Below, piece by piece: positions 43,308-52,831 of a stretch of 64,000 bases of DNA; positions within the stretch are counted from its first letter, which is position 1, and every line of letters starts with the position of its first letter. The notes beneath the pieces were generated by a model. The model did no database searches, was not told the DNA's origin, and saw nothing but the letters and a program-made list of their open reading frames with translations. The DNA comes from Pseudomonadota bacterium (lineage in GTDB: Bacteria > Myxococcota > Myxococcia > Myxococcales > Myxococcaceae). A program made the position numbers and the translations under genes. Location: the NCBI GenBank assembly GCA_023426545.1, contig JAFAAN010000010.1, positions 1 to 64,000 of the forward strand. Reading direction: 5' to 3'.

Positions 43308-44615
43308 TCAGGTGGGCGTCCACACCACCTTCAGGTGCTTCATCTGGCGCAGGACGAGGCTCTGTGAGGTGCCGAAGTCCTGATCCGCGACGAGCTGGGG
43401 GGTTGGCAGCCGGTCCAGGAGGAGGTGGGTGGCAATCTGGAACTGGAGCCGGGCCAGGGGCGCGCCCAGGCAGAAATGCGTGCCGCGGCCGTAGGTGAGG
43501 TGCTGCGGCACCTTCTCCCGGTCGAGGTCGAGCTTGTCCGAATGGGGGCACAGGGACTCGTCCCGGCTCGCGGAGGCGTAGAGGAGCAGCAGCCGCGAGT
43601 CACGGGGAATCTTCACCCCGCCCAGCTCCACGTCCTCGCGCGTGGTGCGAATCATCGCGTGGGAGACGGAGTCGTAGCGGCAGGTCTCCTCGAGGAACTT
43701 GGGCACCAGCTCGCGGTTCGCGCGCAGCCGCTCCCAGAGCCCGTGCTGGAGGGCCAGCTTCCACGCGTTGGCCATCAGCGCGGTGGTGGACTCGTGGCCG
43801 GCGGCCAGCATGGAGCCGCCGATGGCCATGATGAGCTCGTGCAGGGACAGCGTCTCGCCGTTGTCCAGGGCGGCCAGCATGTGGCTGGCCAGGTCGTTCT
43901 GCGGATTCTGGCGCCGGTCCTCGATGAGGCGGATGCAGTACTGCTGGAACTCGAGGAAGCCCTTCGCCATCTCCACCTGATGCTCCGGAGGGACGTACTC
44001 GAAGAGGATGCGCTGCCAGTCGGTGCTCCACGCCTTGATCTTCCAGAAGTCCTCCTGCGGCACGCCCACCGCGCCGAGGATGACGTGGACCGGCAGGGGA
44101 TAGGCCAGCTGCGTCACCAGGTCCGCCTGGCCGTCCTTCTCGAAGCGCGCCACCAGCTCGGTGGCCATCTGCTGGATGAGCGGCGCCAGGCCGGCGATTC
44201 GCTGCGGCGTGAAGCACTGGTTCATCAGCCGCCGCAGGCGGGTGTGCTCGGGCGCGTCCATGCCGAGCAGCACGTGCGCGGTGGGGTAGCCCTGCGCGAG
44301 GATGGCCCGGGCCTCCTCGGTGAGGTGCGCGTGGGTGCCACTCACGAGCATGTCCCGGTTGGAGTAGCGCCCCGGGTCCCTCAGCACCTGCGTGACGTCC
44401 TCGTAGCGGCTGACCAGCCACATGTTGAGCATGGGGCTGAAGGTGACGGGCTCGTCCCTGCGAAGCTGGTCGAAGAAGGGGTGCGGGTCCTCCACGTGGG
44501 GGCCGGCGAACGGGTTGTACTGAGCGCCCAGGTGTGGGCAGCGACCGCTTGGGGCATGGACCGGGGCCCCAGTCTCTTCCTGCTTGGGTGCGGACACAGG
44601 CATGGCGTGACTCAT
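43308..44615 (-). CDS. Cytochrome P450
   Basis: Soluble bacterial P450 of about 435 residues, a haem monooxygenase. Key parts: A-G-H-E-S-T-T (I-helix oxygen-activation motif), E-E-T-C-R-Y-D (ExxR of the K helix) and F-C-L-G-A-P-L-A-R with the haem-ligating Cys. The haem motif begins G-R-G-T-H where most P450s have Phe-x-x-Gly, so the Phe is replaced by Tyr/Gly context (Y-G-R-G-T-H-F-C). ATG 44615 was chosen; the frame stays open to 44750. Substrate unknown; redox partners are not encoded nearby. Confidence 0.92.
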   Translation of the reverse strand: MSHAMPVSAPKQEETGAPVHAPSGRCPHLGAQYNPFAGPHVEDPHPFFDQLRRDEPVTFSPMLNMWLVSRYEDVTQVLRDPGRYSNRDMLVSGTHAHLTEEARAILAQGYPTAHVLLGMDAPEHTRLRRLMNQCFTPQRIAGLAPLIQQMATELVARFEKDGQADLVTQLAYPLPVHVILGAVGVPQEDFWKIKAWSTDWQRILFEYVPPEHQVEMAKGFLEFQQYCIRLIEDRRQNPQNDLASHMLAALDNGETLSLHELIMAIGGSMLAAGHESTTALMANAWKLALQHGLWERLRANRELVPKFLEETCRYDSVSHAMIRTTREDVELGGVKIPRDSRLLLLYASASRDESLCPHSDKLDLDREKVPQHLTYGRGTHFCLGAPLARLQFQIATHLLLDRLPTPQLVADQDFGTSQSLVLRQMKHLKVVWTPT

Positions 44616-44948
44616 CAGACGAACGCGGCCCCCCGGCACGCGGCTCGTCTGTAGCGGGTGAATGGCAATGGAGGGGCCAGGCCCCTCCGAGGCGTAGGTC
44701 AGGGGTGCTGGGAGCCGGCGGAGAACAACCGGTCGAGAAGGGGCTCCCAAAGCCGCCTATACAATGAATTCACGCTTTGTTGCCATTTTTGGCGCAATTT
44801 TCCACCTTCGCTGGCTTTCAAGCTGAACGCTTGCTTCCAGCCAAGGCGTTGTGAGTGTCTGTAGGTGTCGCCCGCATTCACCTTTCGTATGGCTTCTGGA
44901 CAACGGCGGGCACACCCGGAGCGGGTCCGCCGGCCGCGGTGAGGAGGC
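44616..44948. other. Intergenic stretch with AT-rich island, no gene seen
   Basis: 333 bases between the P450 start and the SpoIIAA-like stop. The middle (about 44755-44830) is less GC-rich than the rest, and the minus strand contains CATTGTATAG, which could be a -10 box for the P450 gene. Short open frames here lack the genome's codon bias. Confidence 0.4.
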
Positions 44949-45359
44949 TCAGCCCAGCTTCTTGTGCTTCTGGCGGTGCTGGGCCATCCAGGCGCGCGCT
45001 TCGTGCTGGTCCTTCACGAAGGTCGTCTCGAAGCGCGTCTTGCCGGTGAAGAGCATGCCCAGGGCGATGACCTTGCCGAAGGTCTGCTGCACCATGTCCG
45101 CGCCGACGTAGATGCTGGCCTTGAACCAGTCGGCCTTGGCGTTCTCCGACAGGTAGCGGCGGGGCTCCGCGCCGAGCTGGGACTGGCCGATGTCGGCGAT
45201 GAGGTAGTAGGGCCCATACTGCTGGGCAATCTCTCCGTAGGCCTCGACCGCGCGCTTGATTTCATCCAGGTCGATGGGACCGACAAAGCTCGCCAGCACC
45301 ACGTCCGGCGCCTCGTAGCGAATCGTGTGCGTGCCGATTTTCCATTCCAGTTGCTGCAT
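44949..45359 (-). CDS. SpoIIAA-like (STAS-type) protein, copy 1
   Basis: 136 residues, no signal peptide. Fits the SpoIIAA-like/STAS group: V-V-L-A-S-F-V-G-P-I-D-L-D-E, then Y-G-P-Y-Y-L-I-A-D-I-G-Q-S and A-R-A-W-M-A-Q-H. GGAGGGAG precedes ATG 45359. A paralogue follows upstream (45455-45874) with matching blocks, so the pair arose by tandem duplication. Such proteins bind partners in regulatory switches; no anti-sigma kinase is adjacent. Confidence 0.72.
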   Translation of the reverse strand: MQQLEWKIGTHTIRYEAPDVVLASFVGPIDLDEIKRAVEAYGEIAQQYGPYYLIADIGQSQLGAEPRRYLSENAKADWFKASIYVGADMVQQTFGKVIALGMLFTGKTRFETTFVKDQHEARAWMAQHRQKHKKLG

Positions 45360-45454
45360 GTCACTCCCTCCAGAATCCCCAGTGAGCATAGCGCCTAAAA
45401 GGGGAATAGTGTGAGATACATGCCTATCCAATTGGGCTTGGATTTCTCGACCCG

Positions 45455-45874
45455 CTAGCCCGCCTTGCTCTTGGCGCGGAGCCGGTGCTGGGCCACCCAG
45501 GCGTGGGCCTCCTCCTGTGTCTTGACGAACACCGTCTCGAAGGTCGACCTGCCGGTGAAGAGCAGCGCCAGGGCGATGGCCTTGACGAAGGTCTGCATGA
45601 CGATGTCCGCGCCGACGTAGAGGATGGCGTGGAACCAGTCGGAGCGGGCCTTCTCGGACATGTACCGCCGCCCGGAGGCTTCGAGCGATGAGCGGCCGAT
45701 GTCCGCGATGAGGTAGTACGGGCCGTGCTGGGTGGCCGTCTCCTCATAGAGGGCGACCGTTTGTTTCACTTCGTCCAGGTCGATGGGGCCGGTGAAGACG
45801 GCGACCAGCGTGTCCGGTTCCTCGAAGCGCGCCCGATGGGCGCCGCACTTCCACTCCCGAGGCTGCTGTTTCAT
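45455..45874 (-). CDS. SpoIIAA-like (STAS-type) protein, copy 2
   Basis: 139 residues. Shares with the downstream copy the blocks T-G-P-I-D-L-D-E-V-K, H-G-P-Y-Y-L-I-A-D-I-G-R-S and Y-V-G-A-D-I-V-M-Q-T-F. It differs at most other positions, so the two have diverged. It is transcribed first, with 95 bp before copy 1. A role as phosphorylatable switch is not certain; the candidate phospho-Ser position (I-G-R-S) is present in both. Confidence 0.72.
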   Translation of the reverse strand: MKQQPREWKCGAHRARFEEPDTLVAVFTGPIDLDEVKQTVALYEETATQHGPYYLIADIGRSSLEASGRRYMSEKARSDWFHAILYVGADIVMQTFVKAIALALLFTGRSTFETVFVKTQEEAHAWVAQHRLRAKSKAG

Positions 45875-46117
45875 CTCTCCCCCTCCGAGTTGTCCTCGTC
45901 TGCGTGAGAATACCGCTCATGTGACGCCCAAGCGAATCGTGGCTCCCCCTCGGTTGTCACGGGCTCATGAGCCATGATTGGCTTTGCTGGTGAGTCTTGG
46001 ATATCTGGGTCGTTTGTTTTTATTCAGGAGCGCGGGACTTCCGGGGTGTTGACGCGCGGACCCACGTGGATTCGCGGGCTTGACGCGGGAGGAAGTGGCT
46101 GAAGTCATGGCGTGCGC

Positions 46118-47398
46118 ATGGGACGCCCTTGCTCCATCGTGTTCGCGCTGGGCCTCGCCGTGCTGGTGGGCGTGGGGGGCTGCCGGCGCGAGGAGGCGGC
46201 GGGCGAGGCCGCGGGCCGCACGCGGCTCGTCTTCAAGTACCAGCCGCTGTGGGGCCCGCCGGAGCCGTTCCGTGAGCTGCTGGCGCGCTTCGAGCGGGAG
46301 AACCCCGGCGTGGAGCTGGTCACCGAGGCGCTGCCCAACGCCTCGGACCTGGCGCACCAGTTCTTCCTCACGTCGCTGGAGGGCGGCGCGCGGGACTTCG
46401 ACGTGCTGGTGGTGGACGTCGTCTGGGTGCCGGAGTTCGCCCGCGCCGGCTGGATTGCCGACCTGTCCGGGGACTTCCCGCCCGAGCGCCTGCGCGAGGA
46501 CTTCTTCCCCGGCCCCGTGGAGGCGGTGGTGGTGGAGGGCCGCACCTACGCGGTGCCGTGGTACCTGGACGTGGGCCTGCTCTACTACCGCACGGACCTG
46601 GTGCCGCGCGCGCCGCGCACCTACGCGGAGCTGGAGCGCTTCGCGCGCGAGGCGATGGCGACGACGCCGGGGCTGCAAGGCTACGTGTGGCAGGGGCGGC
46701 AGTACGAGGGCCTCTCCTGCAACGTGTACGAGGCGCTGTGGGGGCACGGCGGCCGGGCGCTGTCGGACGACGGGCGGGTGCTGCTGGACGACGCGCCCGC
46801 GCGCGAGGCGCTCGCGTACCTGCGGGGGCTGGTGGAGCGCGGCGTGTCGCCCGCGACGGTGACGGCCTTCTCGGAAGAGGAGTCGCGGCGCGTGTTCCAG
46901 GAGGGGCGCGCGGTGTTCATGCGCAACTGGCCGTATGCGTGGGGCGAGGCGCAGAAGCCCGACTCGCCCATTCGCGGCAAGGTGGGCATCGCGCCGTTGC
47001 CGACGGTGAGCGGCGAGCCGGGCTCCGGCGCGCTGGGGGGATGGCAGCTCGCGGTGAACGCGCACGTGTCACCGGCGCGGCGGAAGTTGGCGGCGCGGCT
47101 GATTGCGCACCTCACGTCGCCGGAGGCGAACCGGGTGCTGGCGCTGAGCTACGCGCGCAACCCGCCGCGGCCCGCGGTGTACGAGGACCCGCGTCTGCGC
47201 GCCGAGGCGCCGTTCATCGCGAGCCTGCTGCCCATGGTGGAGCGCGCGAAGCCGCGGCCGGTGACGCCGTACTACAACCTGATTTCGGATGTGCTCCAGA
47301 GCGAGTTCTCCGCCGCCGTGGCCGGCCTGCGCACGCCCGAGGCCGCGCTGAAGCGCGCGCAGCGGCAGGTGGACCACCTGATGGGGGAGGGGCCGTGA
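46118..47398 (+). CDS. ABC-transporter sugar-binding lipoprotein
   Basis: Extracellular solute-binding protein of about 426 residues, family 1 (sugar). Lipobox G-V-G-G-C. Typical segments: L-A-R-F-E-R-E-N-P-G-V-E, D-V-L-V-V-D-V-V-W-V-P-E-F, V-P-W-Y-L-D-V-G-L-L-Y-Y, and the C-terminal A-R-R-K-L-A-A-R-L-I. A Trp-rich sugar pocket is consistent with maltose/trehalose-like ligands. Its stop overlaps the first permease start, forming a three-gene operon. No ATPase gene is adjacent. Confidence 0.9.
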   Translation: MGRPCSIVFALGLAVLVGVGGCRREEAAGEAAGRTRLVFKYQPLWGPPEPFRELLARFERENPGVELVTEALPNASDLAHQFFLTSLEGGARDFDVLVVDVVWVPEFARAGWIADLSGDFPPERLREDFFPGPVEAVVVEGRTYAVPWYLDVGLLYYRTDLVPRAPRTYAELERFAREAMATTPGLQGYVWQGRQYEGLSCNVYEALWGHGGRALSDDGRVLLDDAPAREALAYLRGLVERGVSPATVTAFSEEESRRVFQEGRAVFMRNWPYAWGEAQKPDSPIRGKVGIAPLPTVSGEPGSGALGGWQLAVNAHVSPARRKLAARLIAHLTSPEANRVLALSYARNPPRPAVYEDPRLRAEAPFIASLLPMVERAKPRPVTPYYNLISDVLQSEFSAAVAGLRTPEAALKRAQRQVDHLMGEGP

Positions 47399-48273
47399 GT
47401 CCACGGGGCTCGCTGGAGCGGGAGCGGCGGCAGGCGTACCTGCTGGTGGCGCCGGCGGTGCTGGTGCTGGGCGGCGTGGCGCTGTACCCCATCCTGGCTG
47501 CGGTGTGGCTGAGCCTGCACCGCTTCATCCTCGTCTTCGGCGAGCGGCGCTTCACGGGGCTGGAGAACTACGCGTACCTGCTGGGGGACTCGCGCTTCTG
47601 GGCGGCGCTGGGGAACACGGCGTACTTCACGGCGGTGGCGGTGACGGTGGAGCTGCTGCTCGCGGTGCCGCTGGCGCTGCTGCTGCAGAAGGCGTCTCCC
47701 GGCCGGGGCCTGCTGCGCGCGTCCGTGCTGGTGCCCTGGGCGATTCCCACCGTGGTGAGCGCGCGGCTGTGGGCGTGGATGTTCAACCCGGAGTACGGCG
47801 TCATCAACCGGATGCTGCCAGGGCAGGACATCAACTGGCTGGGCGCGCCGGGGTACGCGCTGCACGCGGCCATCCTGGTGGACGTGTGGAAGACGACGCC
47901 CTTCGTGGCGCTGCTGGTGCTCGCGGGGCTGCAAGGCATCTCCGAGGACCTGTACAAGGCGGCGCGCGTGGACGGGGCGTCGCCGTGGCGGACGTTCGTG
48001 TCGCTCACCCTGCCGCTGCTCAAGCCGGCGCTGCTGCTGGCGTTGCTGTTCCGCTCGCTGGATGCATTCCGGGTGTTCGACGCCATCTACGTGCTGACGG
48101 AGGGCGGGCCCGCGAACACGACGGAGACGCTGAGCATCTACGCGTACAAGACGCTGATGCGCTCGGGGGACTTCGGGTACGGGAGCACGCTGTCGGTGGC
48201 GACCTTCCTGTGCGTGGTGGTGCTGGCGGCGGTGTGGCTGCGCCTGCTGGGGCGCGAGGAGACGGCGCGATGA
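47395..48273 (+). CDS. ABC sugar permease, MalF/LacF type
   Basis: 292-residue inner-membrane permease with six hydrophobic helices, starting at a GTG that overlaps the binding-protein stop by 4 bp. The EAA loop, which docks the ATPase, is in E-D-L-Y-K-A-A-R-V-D-G-A-S-P-W-R-T-F. Opens V-S-P-R-G-S-L-E-R-E-R-R-Q-A-Y and is of normal size for a short MalF/LacF-type subunit. Confidence 0.9.
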   Translation: MSPRGSLERERRQAYLLVAPAVLVLGGVALYPILAAVWLSLHRFILVFGERRFTGLENYAYLLGDSRFWAALGNTAYFTAVAVTVELLLAVPLALLLQKASPGRGLLRASVLVPWAIPTVVSARLWAWMFNPEYGVINRMLPGQDINWLGAPGYALHAAILVDVWKTTPFVALLVLAGLQGISEDLYKAARVDGASPWRTFVSLTLPLLKPALLLALLFRSLDAFRVFDAIYVLTEGGPANTTETLSIYAYKTLMRSGDFGYGSTLSVATFLCVVVLAAVWLRLLGREETAR

Positions 48274-49082
48274 GGCACCGGCCCGGCCTGGGCACCGCGC
48301 TGGCGGTGGTGGCGTTCCTGACCTTCTTCCTGGGACCCTTCTGCTGGCAGGTGCTGACGAGCCTCTGGCCGGATGGCGAGCTGACACGGCCCTGGCCCTC
48401 GCACCTGACGCTGGAGAGCTACGCGAGCGTGCTGTGGGGCCGGCCCTTCCTGCGCGTGGTGCTGAACTCGCTGTGGGTGGCGACGTTGACGACGGGCTTC
48501 TGCCTCACGGTGGGCGCCGCGGCGGCCTTCGCCCTGGCGAAGCTGGAGTTCCGGGGCCGGGGCCTGCTGCTGAGCGCGGCGCTGGCGGTGAGCATGTTCC
48601 CGCCCATCGCCACGGTGAGCCCGCTGTATTTGATTCTGCGCGCGGTGGGCCTGCGCGACAGCCTGGTGGGGCTGGCGCTGCCGTATGCGACGTTCGCCCT
48701 GCCCCTGACGCTGTGGGTGCTGACGTCGTTCTTCCGGCAACTGCCCGACGAGCTCTACCGCGCCGCGCGCGTGGACGGCTGCACGCCGTTCCAGGCCTTC
48801 TGGCGGGTGCTGTTGCCCCTGGCCGCGCCCGGGCTGGCGACGACGGCGATCCTCGTCTTCATCTTCGCGTGGAACGAGTTCCTCTACGCGTTGACATTCC
48901 TCTCCACGCCGGAGAAGCGCACGGTGCCGGTGGCCATCAGCCTGTTCGCCAGCGAGCACCGCGAGCCCTGGGGCGAGATTGCCGCGGCCTCCGTCGTGGC
49001 CACGCTGCCCCTGGTGGCGCTCACGGTGCTGTTCCAGCGGCGGATTGTCTCCGGGCTCACCGCGGGGGCGGTGAAGGAGTAG
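48270..49082 (+). CDS. ABC sugar permease, MalG/LacG type
   Basis: 270 residues, second inner-membrane permease of the importer. EAA loop in D-E-L-Y-R-A-A-R-V-D-G-C-T-P-F-Q-A-F. Conserved W-N-E-F-L-Y-A and the C-terminal G-L-T-A-G-A-V-K are typical of MalG-type subunits. The start overlaps the preceding stop (ATGA). It ends the operon; the ATPase must be supplied from elsewhere, as is common for sugar importers sharing one MsmK/MalK-like ATPase. Confidence 0.9.
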   Translation: MRHRPGLGTALAVVAFLTFFLGPFCWQVLTSLWPDGELTRPWPSHLTLESYASVLWGRPFLRVVLNSLWVATLTTGFCLTVGAAAAFALAKLEFRGRGLLLSAALAVSMFPPIATVSPLYLILRAVGLRDSLVGLALPYATFALPLTLWVLTSFFRQLPDELYRAARVDGCTPFQAFWRVLLPLAAPGLATTAILVFIFAWNEFLYALTFLSTPEKRTVPVAISLFASEHREPWGEIAAASVVATLPLVALTVLFQRRIVSGLTAGAVKE

Positions 49083-49412
49083 CGGGCGGGAGTCAGTGCT
49101 TTCGCGGGGGGCGCGCAGGCTGCGGCGAAGGTTGGCAGGAGCCGGAGTTGCTCACGAACTCGAATTGGCTCGCGTTGCTCTTCCCTGAAGAGAGGAGCAA
49201 CAGGAGTTGCTCGGGATGGTCTTGCATCTGCTCGCGTAGGACGAGGTCGAGGACGGCGTCATGAAGTGTGGAGAGCCTACAGGTCGGGGCTGACGAGGGC
49301 GTCTCCGGGAATTCGACCGGGGCGCGGAAGACACCGGCCCGGGTTCTGGTTTCGGCGTCAATCCAGAGGAGTCAAGGGCTGGACTGGAAATGCCCATGAG
49401 GCGCAGGCTCTC
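49083..49412. other. Intergenic region with possible frameshifted remnant
   Basis: 330 bases without a convincing intact gene. A stretch from about 49145 reads L-L-T-N-S-N-W-L-A-L-L-F-P-E-E, and in the next frame from about 49192 it continues E-E-Q-Q-E-L-L-G-M-V-L-H-L-L-A until a TAG at 49237. That could be a decayed coding remnant. It could equally be chance; I cannot name a parent family. It precedes the kinase gene and may contain its promoter. Confidence 0.3.
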
Positions 49413-52400
49413 ATGGCCTTGACGCATTCAACGCAAACACAGGTGGGGCCCTATCGGCTGCTGCATCTGCTCGGCAGCGGTGGAATGGGGCAAGTCTTCG
49501 CGGCGGTCCACGAGAGCGTGGGCAATCAGGTGGCCTTGAAGGTGCTGTCCTCCTCCGCAGCGGCGGATCCGCAGCGCGTCGCGCGTTTCCTCCAAGAAGC
49601 ACGGGCGCTCGCGCGGCTCGAGCATCCGGGCGTCGTCCGCATCCTTCACTACGACCGCGTCGAAGGTACTGCGTACCTGGCCATGGAGCACTTGCAGGGG
49701 CAGTCGCTCAGGCAGTGGATGCAAGAGCAGTCGAGCATCCCTCTGTCATCCGCCCTGGCCATCTGTGCGCAGATCGCCACCACCATGGTGGATGTTCATG
49801 CCCAGGGAATCGTCCACCGGGATTTGAAGCCAGAGAACATCTTCCTGTGCCCGGACCCGAGTCTGGCGTTTGGCCATCGCGTCAAGCTGCTGGACTTCGG
49901 CATCGCCAAGGTCCCAGATGGGCAGGCGGACCTGTTGGCCACGCAGGTCCATACGCATGAAGCCACGTTCATCGGGACGTTCCGATACATGGCGCCGGAG
50001 CAGTGCCGGAGCGCCGCGAAGGTGGATGGGGCTGCGGATGTCTACGCGCTGGGCGTCATCCTCTTCGAGTTGCTCGCGGGGCGGCCTCCTTTCGACGCGG
50101 AGGAGCCGGTGCTGGTCATCTCCGCGCATCAGCATGAGGAGCCTCCGTCCCTGAAGCAGCTCGTTCCGGCCGTGCCGACAGCGCTCGCCACGCTCATCGC
50201 GGACATGTTGGAGAAGCAGCCCTCGGCGCGCCCGGACATGGCGCGTTGCCAGGCCATGTTCGAGCGCGCCTGGACGCGGGAGTCGGACCTCTGTCCAGTC
50301 CCTGGCCTCGCGCCCTTCACGGAGGCGCACGCGGAGCTCTTCTTCGGCCGGCAGGAGGAGACCCGGGCGCTGCTCGACCGGCTGGAGGAGGCGCGTCTGG
50401 GAACCCGGCGCTGGGTACAGCTGGAGGGGCCCAGCGGCGTGGGGAAGTCTTCCCTCATCCAGGCCGCGCTGCTGCCGAGACTGAAGGAGCTGTCCTCTGA
50501 AGTGGAGCCTCGCTGGCTCATCGCTCCCGTGCGGCCATCGGACACGCCGCTTCGTCAGCTCGCGGATGCGCTCGTCACGGCATATGCGGCCGTTGGCGTC
50601 GTGGGGACGTGTGACGACATCGAGGCAGTCCTTCGGAGAGGCCCTGTCTCGCTCCATGATTTCGTCATGGCGCATACGCCCAGGGATTGCCGCCTCCTCC
50701 TGGTCTTGGAGCCGATGGAGGAGCTGTTCACGCTGGGAAGCGCTGACCTGATGACGGTGGATGCCTTGCTTTCGACCGCGCTGGCCGCGCCCGAGACACC
50801 GCTGCGACTCTTCACGAGCCTCCGCAGCGACTTCATCCACCGGCTCGAGCAGATGCCCTCGCTGCCGCACCACCTCCATGCCGCGGCGCGCTTCCCGCTG
50901 CTGCCCATGGGCGACGAGGCCCTGGGAGAGGTGGTCCAAGGGATGGCGAGCCGCGCGAGACTTCGGCTCAGCGAGGGGCTCGCTGAGCGGATGGTGCGGG
51001 ATGTCCGGAGCGCGGGCGGCCGCCTCCCGTTGCTGGGGCATACCTTGCAGAGCATGTGGATGCTCAGTGGAGGGGCTCCGCTGACGCATGAGCACTACGA
51101 GCGCCTGGGGGGCGTCGGAGGGGCGCTGGCCATCCAGGCGGAGGCGCTCCTGGAGAGCCTGGGCGTGAAGGGCAAGCAGCGGGCGAAGTGGCTCCTCCTG
51201 GAGCTGGTGCGGGTGGGACGCGGCACGGCGGACACCCGCCGTCCTCGCTCGCGGAGGGATGTGCTCGCGGCGGCGGGAAACGATGCGCTGGCCGAAGAGG
51301 TGCTGCATCGTCTGTCTGGTATCCCGCCAGGGCGGTCCGTCCTGGAGCACCCGGGACTTCGGCTCATCGTGCTCTCGGGGGACGCAATCCCGTCTCTCCA
51401 GCGCGTGGAACTGGTGCATGAAACCTTGCTGCACAGGGTTCCATCGCTCGCCACCTGGCTGGAGGAGGAGCGCGTCCTGCTGGAGCGACAGGCGGACCTG
51501 GAGGGCGTGGCGAATGCCTGGGAACAGGCGCACCGGCCCCAGGAGGGGCTCCCCACCGGGACACTGCTGGAGCACTACAAGAAAGGGTTCGACACCCCGG
51601 GTCGCTGGGATGCGCCCACCCTCAGCCCTCGCGCGAGGGATTTCCTCTTGGCTGCGGAACGCCTCTCCCGTCATCGCGTCCGAATCAAGTGGTCCCTCCT
51701 GGCGGGGGCGGCGCTCGCGGTCTTGGCGATTTTCTTCTATGCGGTCCAGGCCGCGCGAGAGCGGCAACACGCTCAAGAGAATCTTCGGCACCTCGTCCAG
51801 GTGGCGGACGGCATTTCTGAGGACGCGGACTGGCACCTGAGTCGGCTCGCGCACACTCTGGACCTTCGTCTCGGCATGCTCACGAAGCTGGCTTCGTCCC
51901 TGACGGGGCTGTCGACAGACGAGCACGCGCAGCATCCGGTACGCTTGGCCACCATTCGCGTCATGCACCGGTTGGGGGATGTCGCCTACTATGCTGGCTC
52001 CCTTGCCATGGCCGAGCAGTGGCTGTTCAAGGCCCGGCGCATGATTGAGGCGGGGCTCATCGACAAAGACTTTCAATGGCAGCTCGCGCTCAACGACTCC
52101 AAATTGGGCAAGGTCGCCATGGCGCGTGGAAGGTGGGAGCTGGCGGGTGAGCACCTGCTGGCGTCCCTACGGCACATGGAGGGGCAGCCCCAGGTGGGAG
52201 TGTCAGCGGAGGATACCCGGCGGAGCCTCGCGGTGAGCCTGGCGGAACTCGCGGAGCTCAAGTGGGAAGAGGGGCGAATCCGTGATGCCGCGGTGCTGTT
52301 GGACCGGGCCATCGAGCTGCATTCCCGAAATCCCGAGGCGTACAACGAGGCGCTGCTCGCGGTGACCTTCGCGCAGCGCGCAGAGGTGGCCATCCAGGAG

Positions 52401-52811
52401 GGCGCGCTTCAGGCCGCCGAGGCGTTTCTGGCTCGCGCGCTCCAGCTAGCGCGGCGCGCGGACGCGGCGCAGGGCGGCGAACAGTTCTATCGCTGGCCAC
52501 TGGGGCGGACCCTGGTCGCGGAGGGGCGCCTTCATCTGGTGTTGGGCCGCATCCAGGAGGCGGCTGCGAGCCATTCCGAGGCGCGGCGACTGGGGGAGGA
52601 GCTTCTCAAGGGTGAACCCTCGAACAAGCGCTTCGCTCTCATGCACGCGAGCGCACTCCAGGGGGGCGAGGACGTGGCGCGTGCCACGGGGCAGGTGGAT
52701 GAGGGCGAGGCGCTTCGTCAGGAGCGGTGTACGCTGGTGAAGCGCTTCCTGGCACAGGACCCGGAGGACGTGCGCTTTCGTGCGCTGTCCTGTGGCGACA
52801 ACAACCCATAG
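49413..52811 (+). CDS. Serine/threonine kinase fused to STAND-type ATPase and TPR-like repeats
   Basis: About 1132 residues. Kinase domain at ~10-275 with G-S-G-G-M-G-Q-V-F, V-A-L-K-V-L (Lys), H-R-D-L-K-P-E-N and D-F-G-I-A-K, all intact. From ~310 an ATPase domain follows: Walker A G-P-S-G-V-G-K-S (residues 339-346) and a Walker-B-like L-L-L-V-L-E-P-M-E-E-L-F, as in STAND sensors, though the usual Asp-Gln is Glu-Pro. One transmembrane helix lies near residue 760 (L-L-A-G-A-A-L-A-V-L-A-I-F-F-Y-A), then a helical TPR-like tail. STAND domains oligomerise on sensing a signal, so this may be a signal-gated kinase. First gene of a co-oriented cluster leading to the CD-NTase and Cmr genes. Confidence 0.85.
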   Translation: MALTHSTQTQVGPYRLLHLLGSGGMGQVFAAVHESVGNQVALKVLSSSAAADPQRVARFLQEARALARLEHPGVVRILHYDRVEGTAYLAMEHLQGQSLRQWMQEQSSIPLSSALAICAQIATTMVDVHAQGIVHRDLKPENIFLCPDPSLAFGHRVKLLDFGIAKVPDGQADLLATQVHTHEATFIGTFRYMAPEQCRSAAKVDGAADVYALGVILFELLAGRPPFDAEEPVLVISAHQHEEPPSLKQLVPAVPTALATLIADMLEKQPSARPDMARCQAMFERAWTRESDLCPVPGLAPFTEAHAELFFGRQEETRALLDRLEEARLGTRRWVQLEGPSGVGKSSLIQAALLPRLKELSSEVEPRWLIAPVRPSDTPLRQLADALVTAYAAVGVVGTCDDIEAVLRRGPVSLHDFVMAHTPRDCRLLLVLEPMEELFTLGSADLMTVDALLSTALAAPETPLRLFTSLRSDFIHRLEQMPSLPHHLHAAARFPLLPMGDEALGEVVQGMASRARLRLSEGLAERMVRDVRSAGGRLPLLGHTLQSMWMLSGGAPLTHEHYERLGGVGGALAIQAEALLESLGVKGKQRAKWLLLELVRVGRGTADTRRPRSRRDVLAAAGNDALAEEVLHRLSGIPPGRSVLEHPGLRLIVLSGDAIPSLQRVELVHETLLHRVPSLATWLEEERVLLERQADLEGVANAWEQAHRPQEGLPTGTLLEHYKKGFDTPGRWDAPTLSPRARDFLLAAERLSRHRVRIKWSLLAGAALAVLAIFFYAVQAARERQHAQENLRHLVQVADGISEDADWHLSRLAHTLDLRLGMLTKLASSLTGLSTDEHAQHPVRLATIRVMHRLGDVAYYAGSLAMAEQWLFKARRMIEAGLIDKDFQWQLALNDSKLGKVAMARGRWELAGEHLLASLRHMEGQPQVGVSAEDTRRSLAVSLAELAELKWEEGRIRDAAVLLDRAIELHSRNPEAYNEALLAVTFAQRAEVAIQEGALQAAEAFLARALQLARRADAAQGGEQFYRWPLGRTLVAEGRLHLVLGRIQEAAASHSEARRLGEELLKGEPSNKRFALMHASALQGGEDVARATGQVDEGEALRQERCTLVKRFLAQDPEDVRFRALSCGDNNP

Positions 52812-52831
52812 AGAGAGAGAGGGGGACCGCG

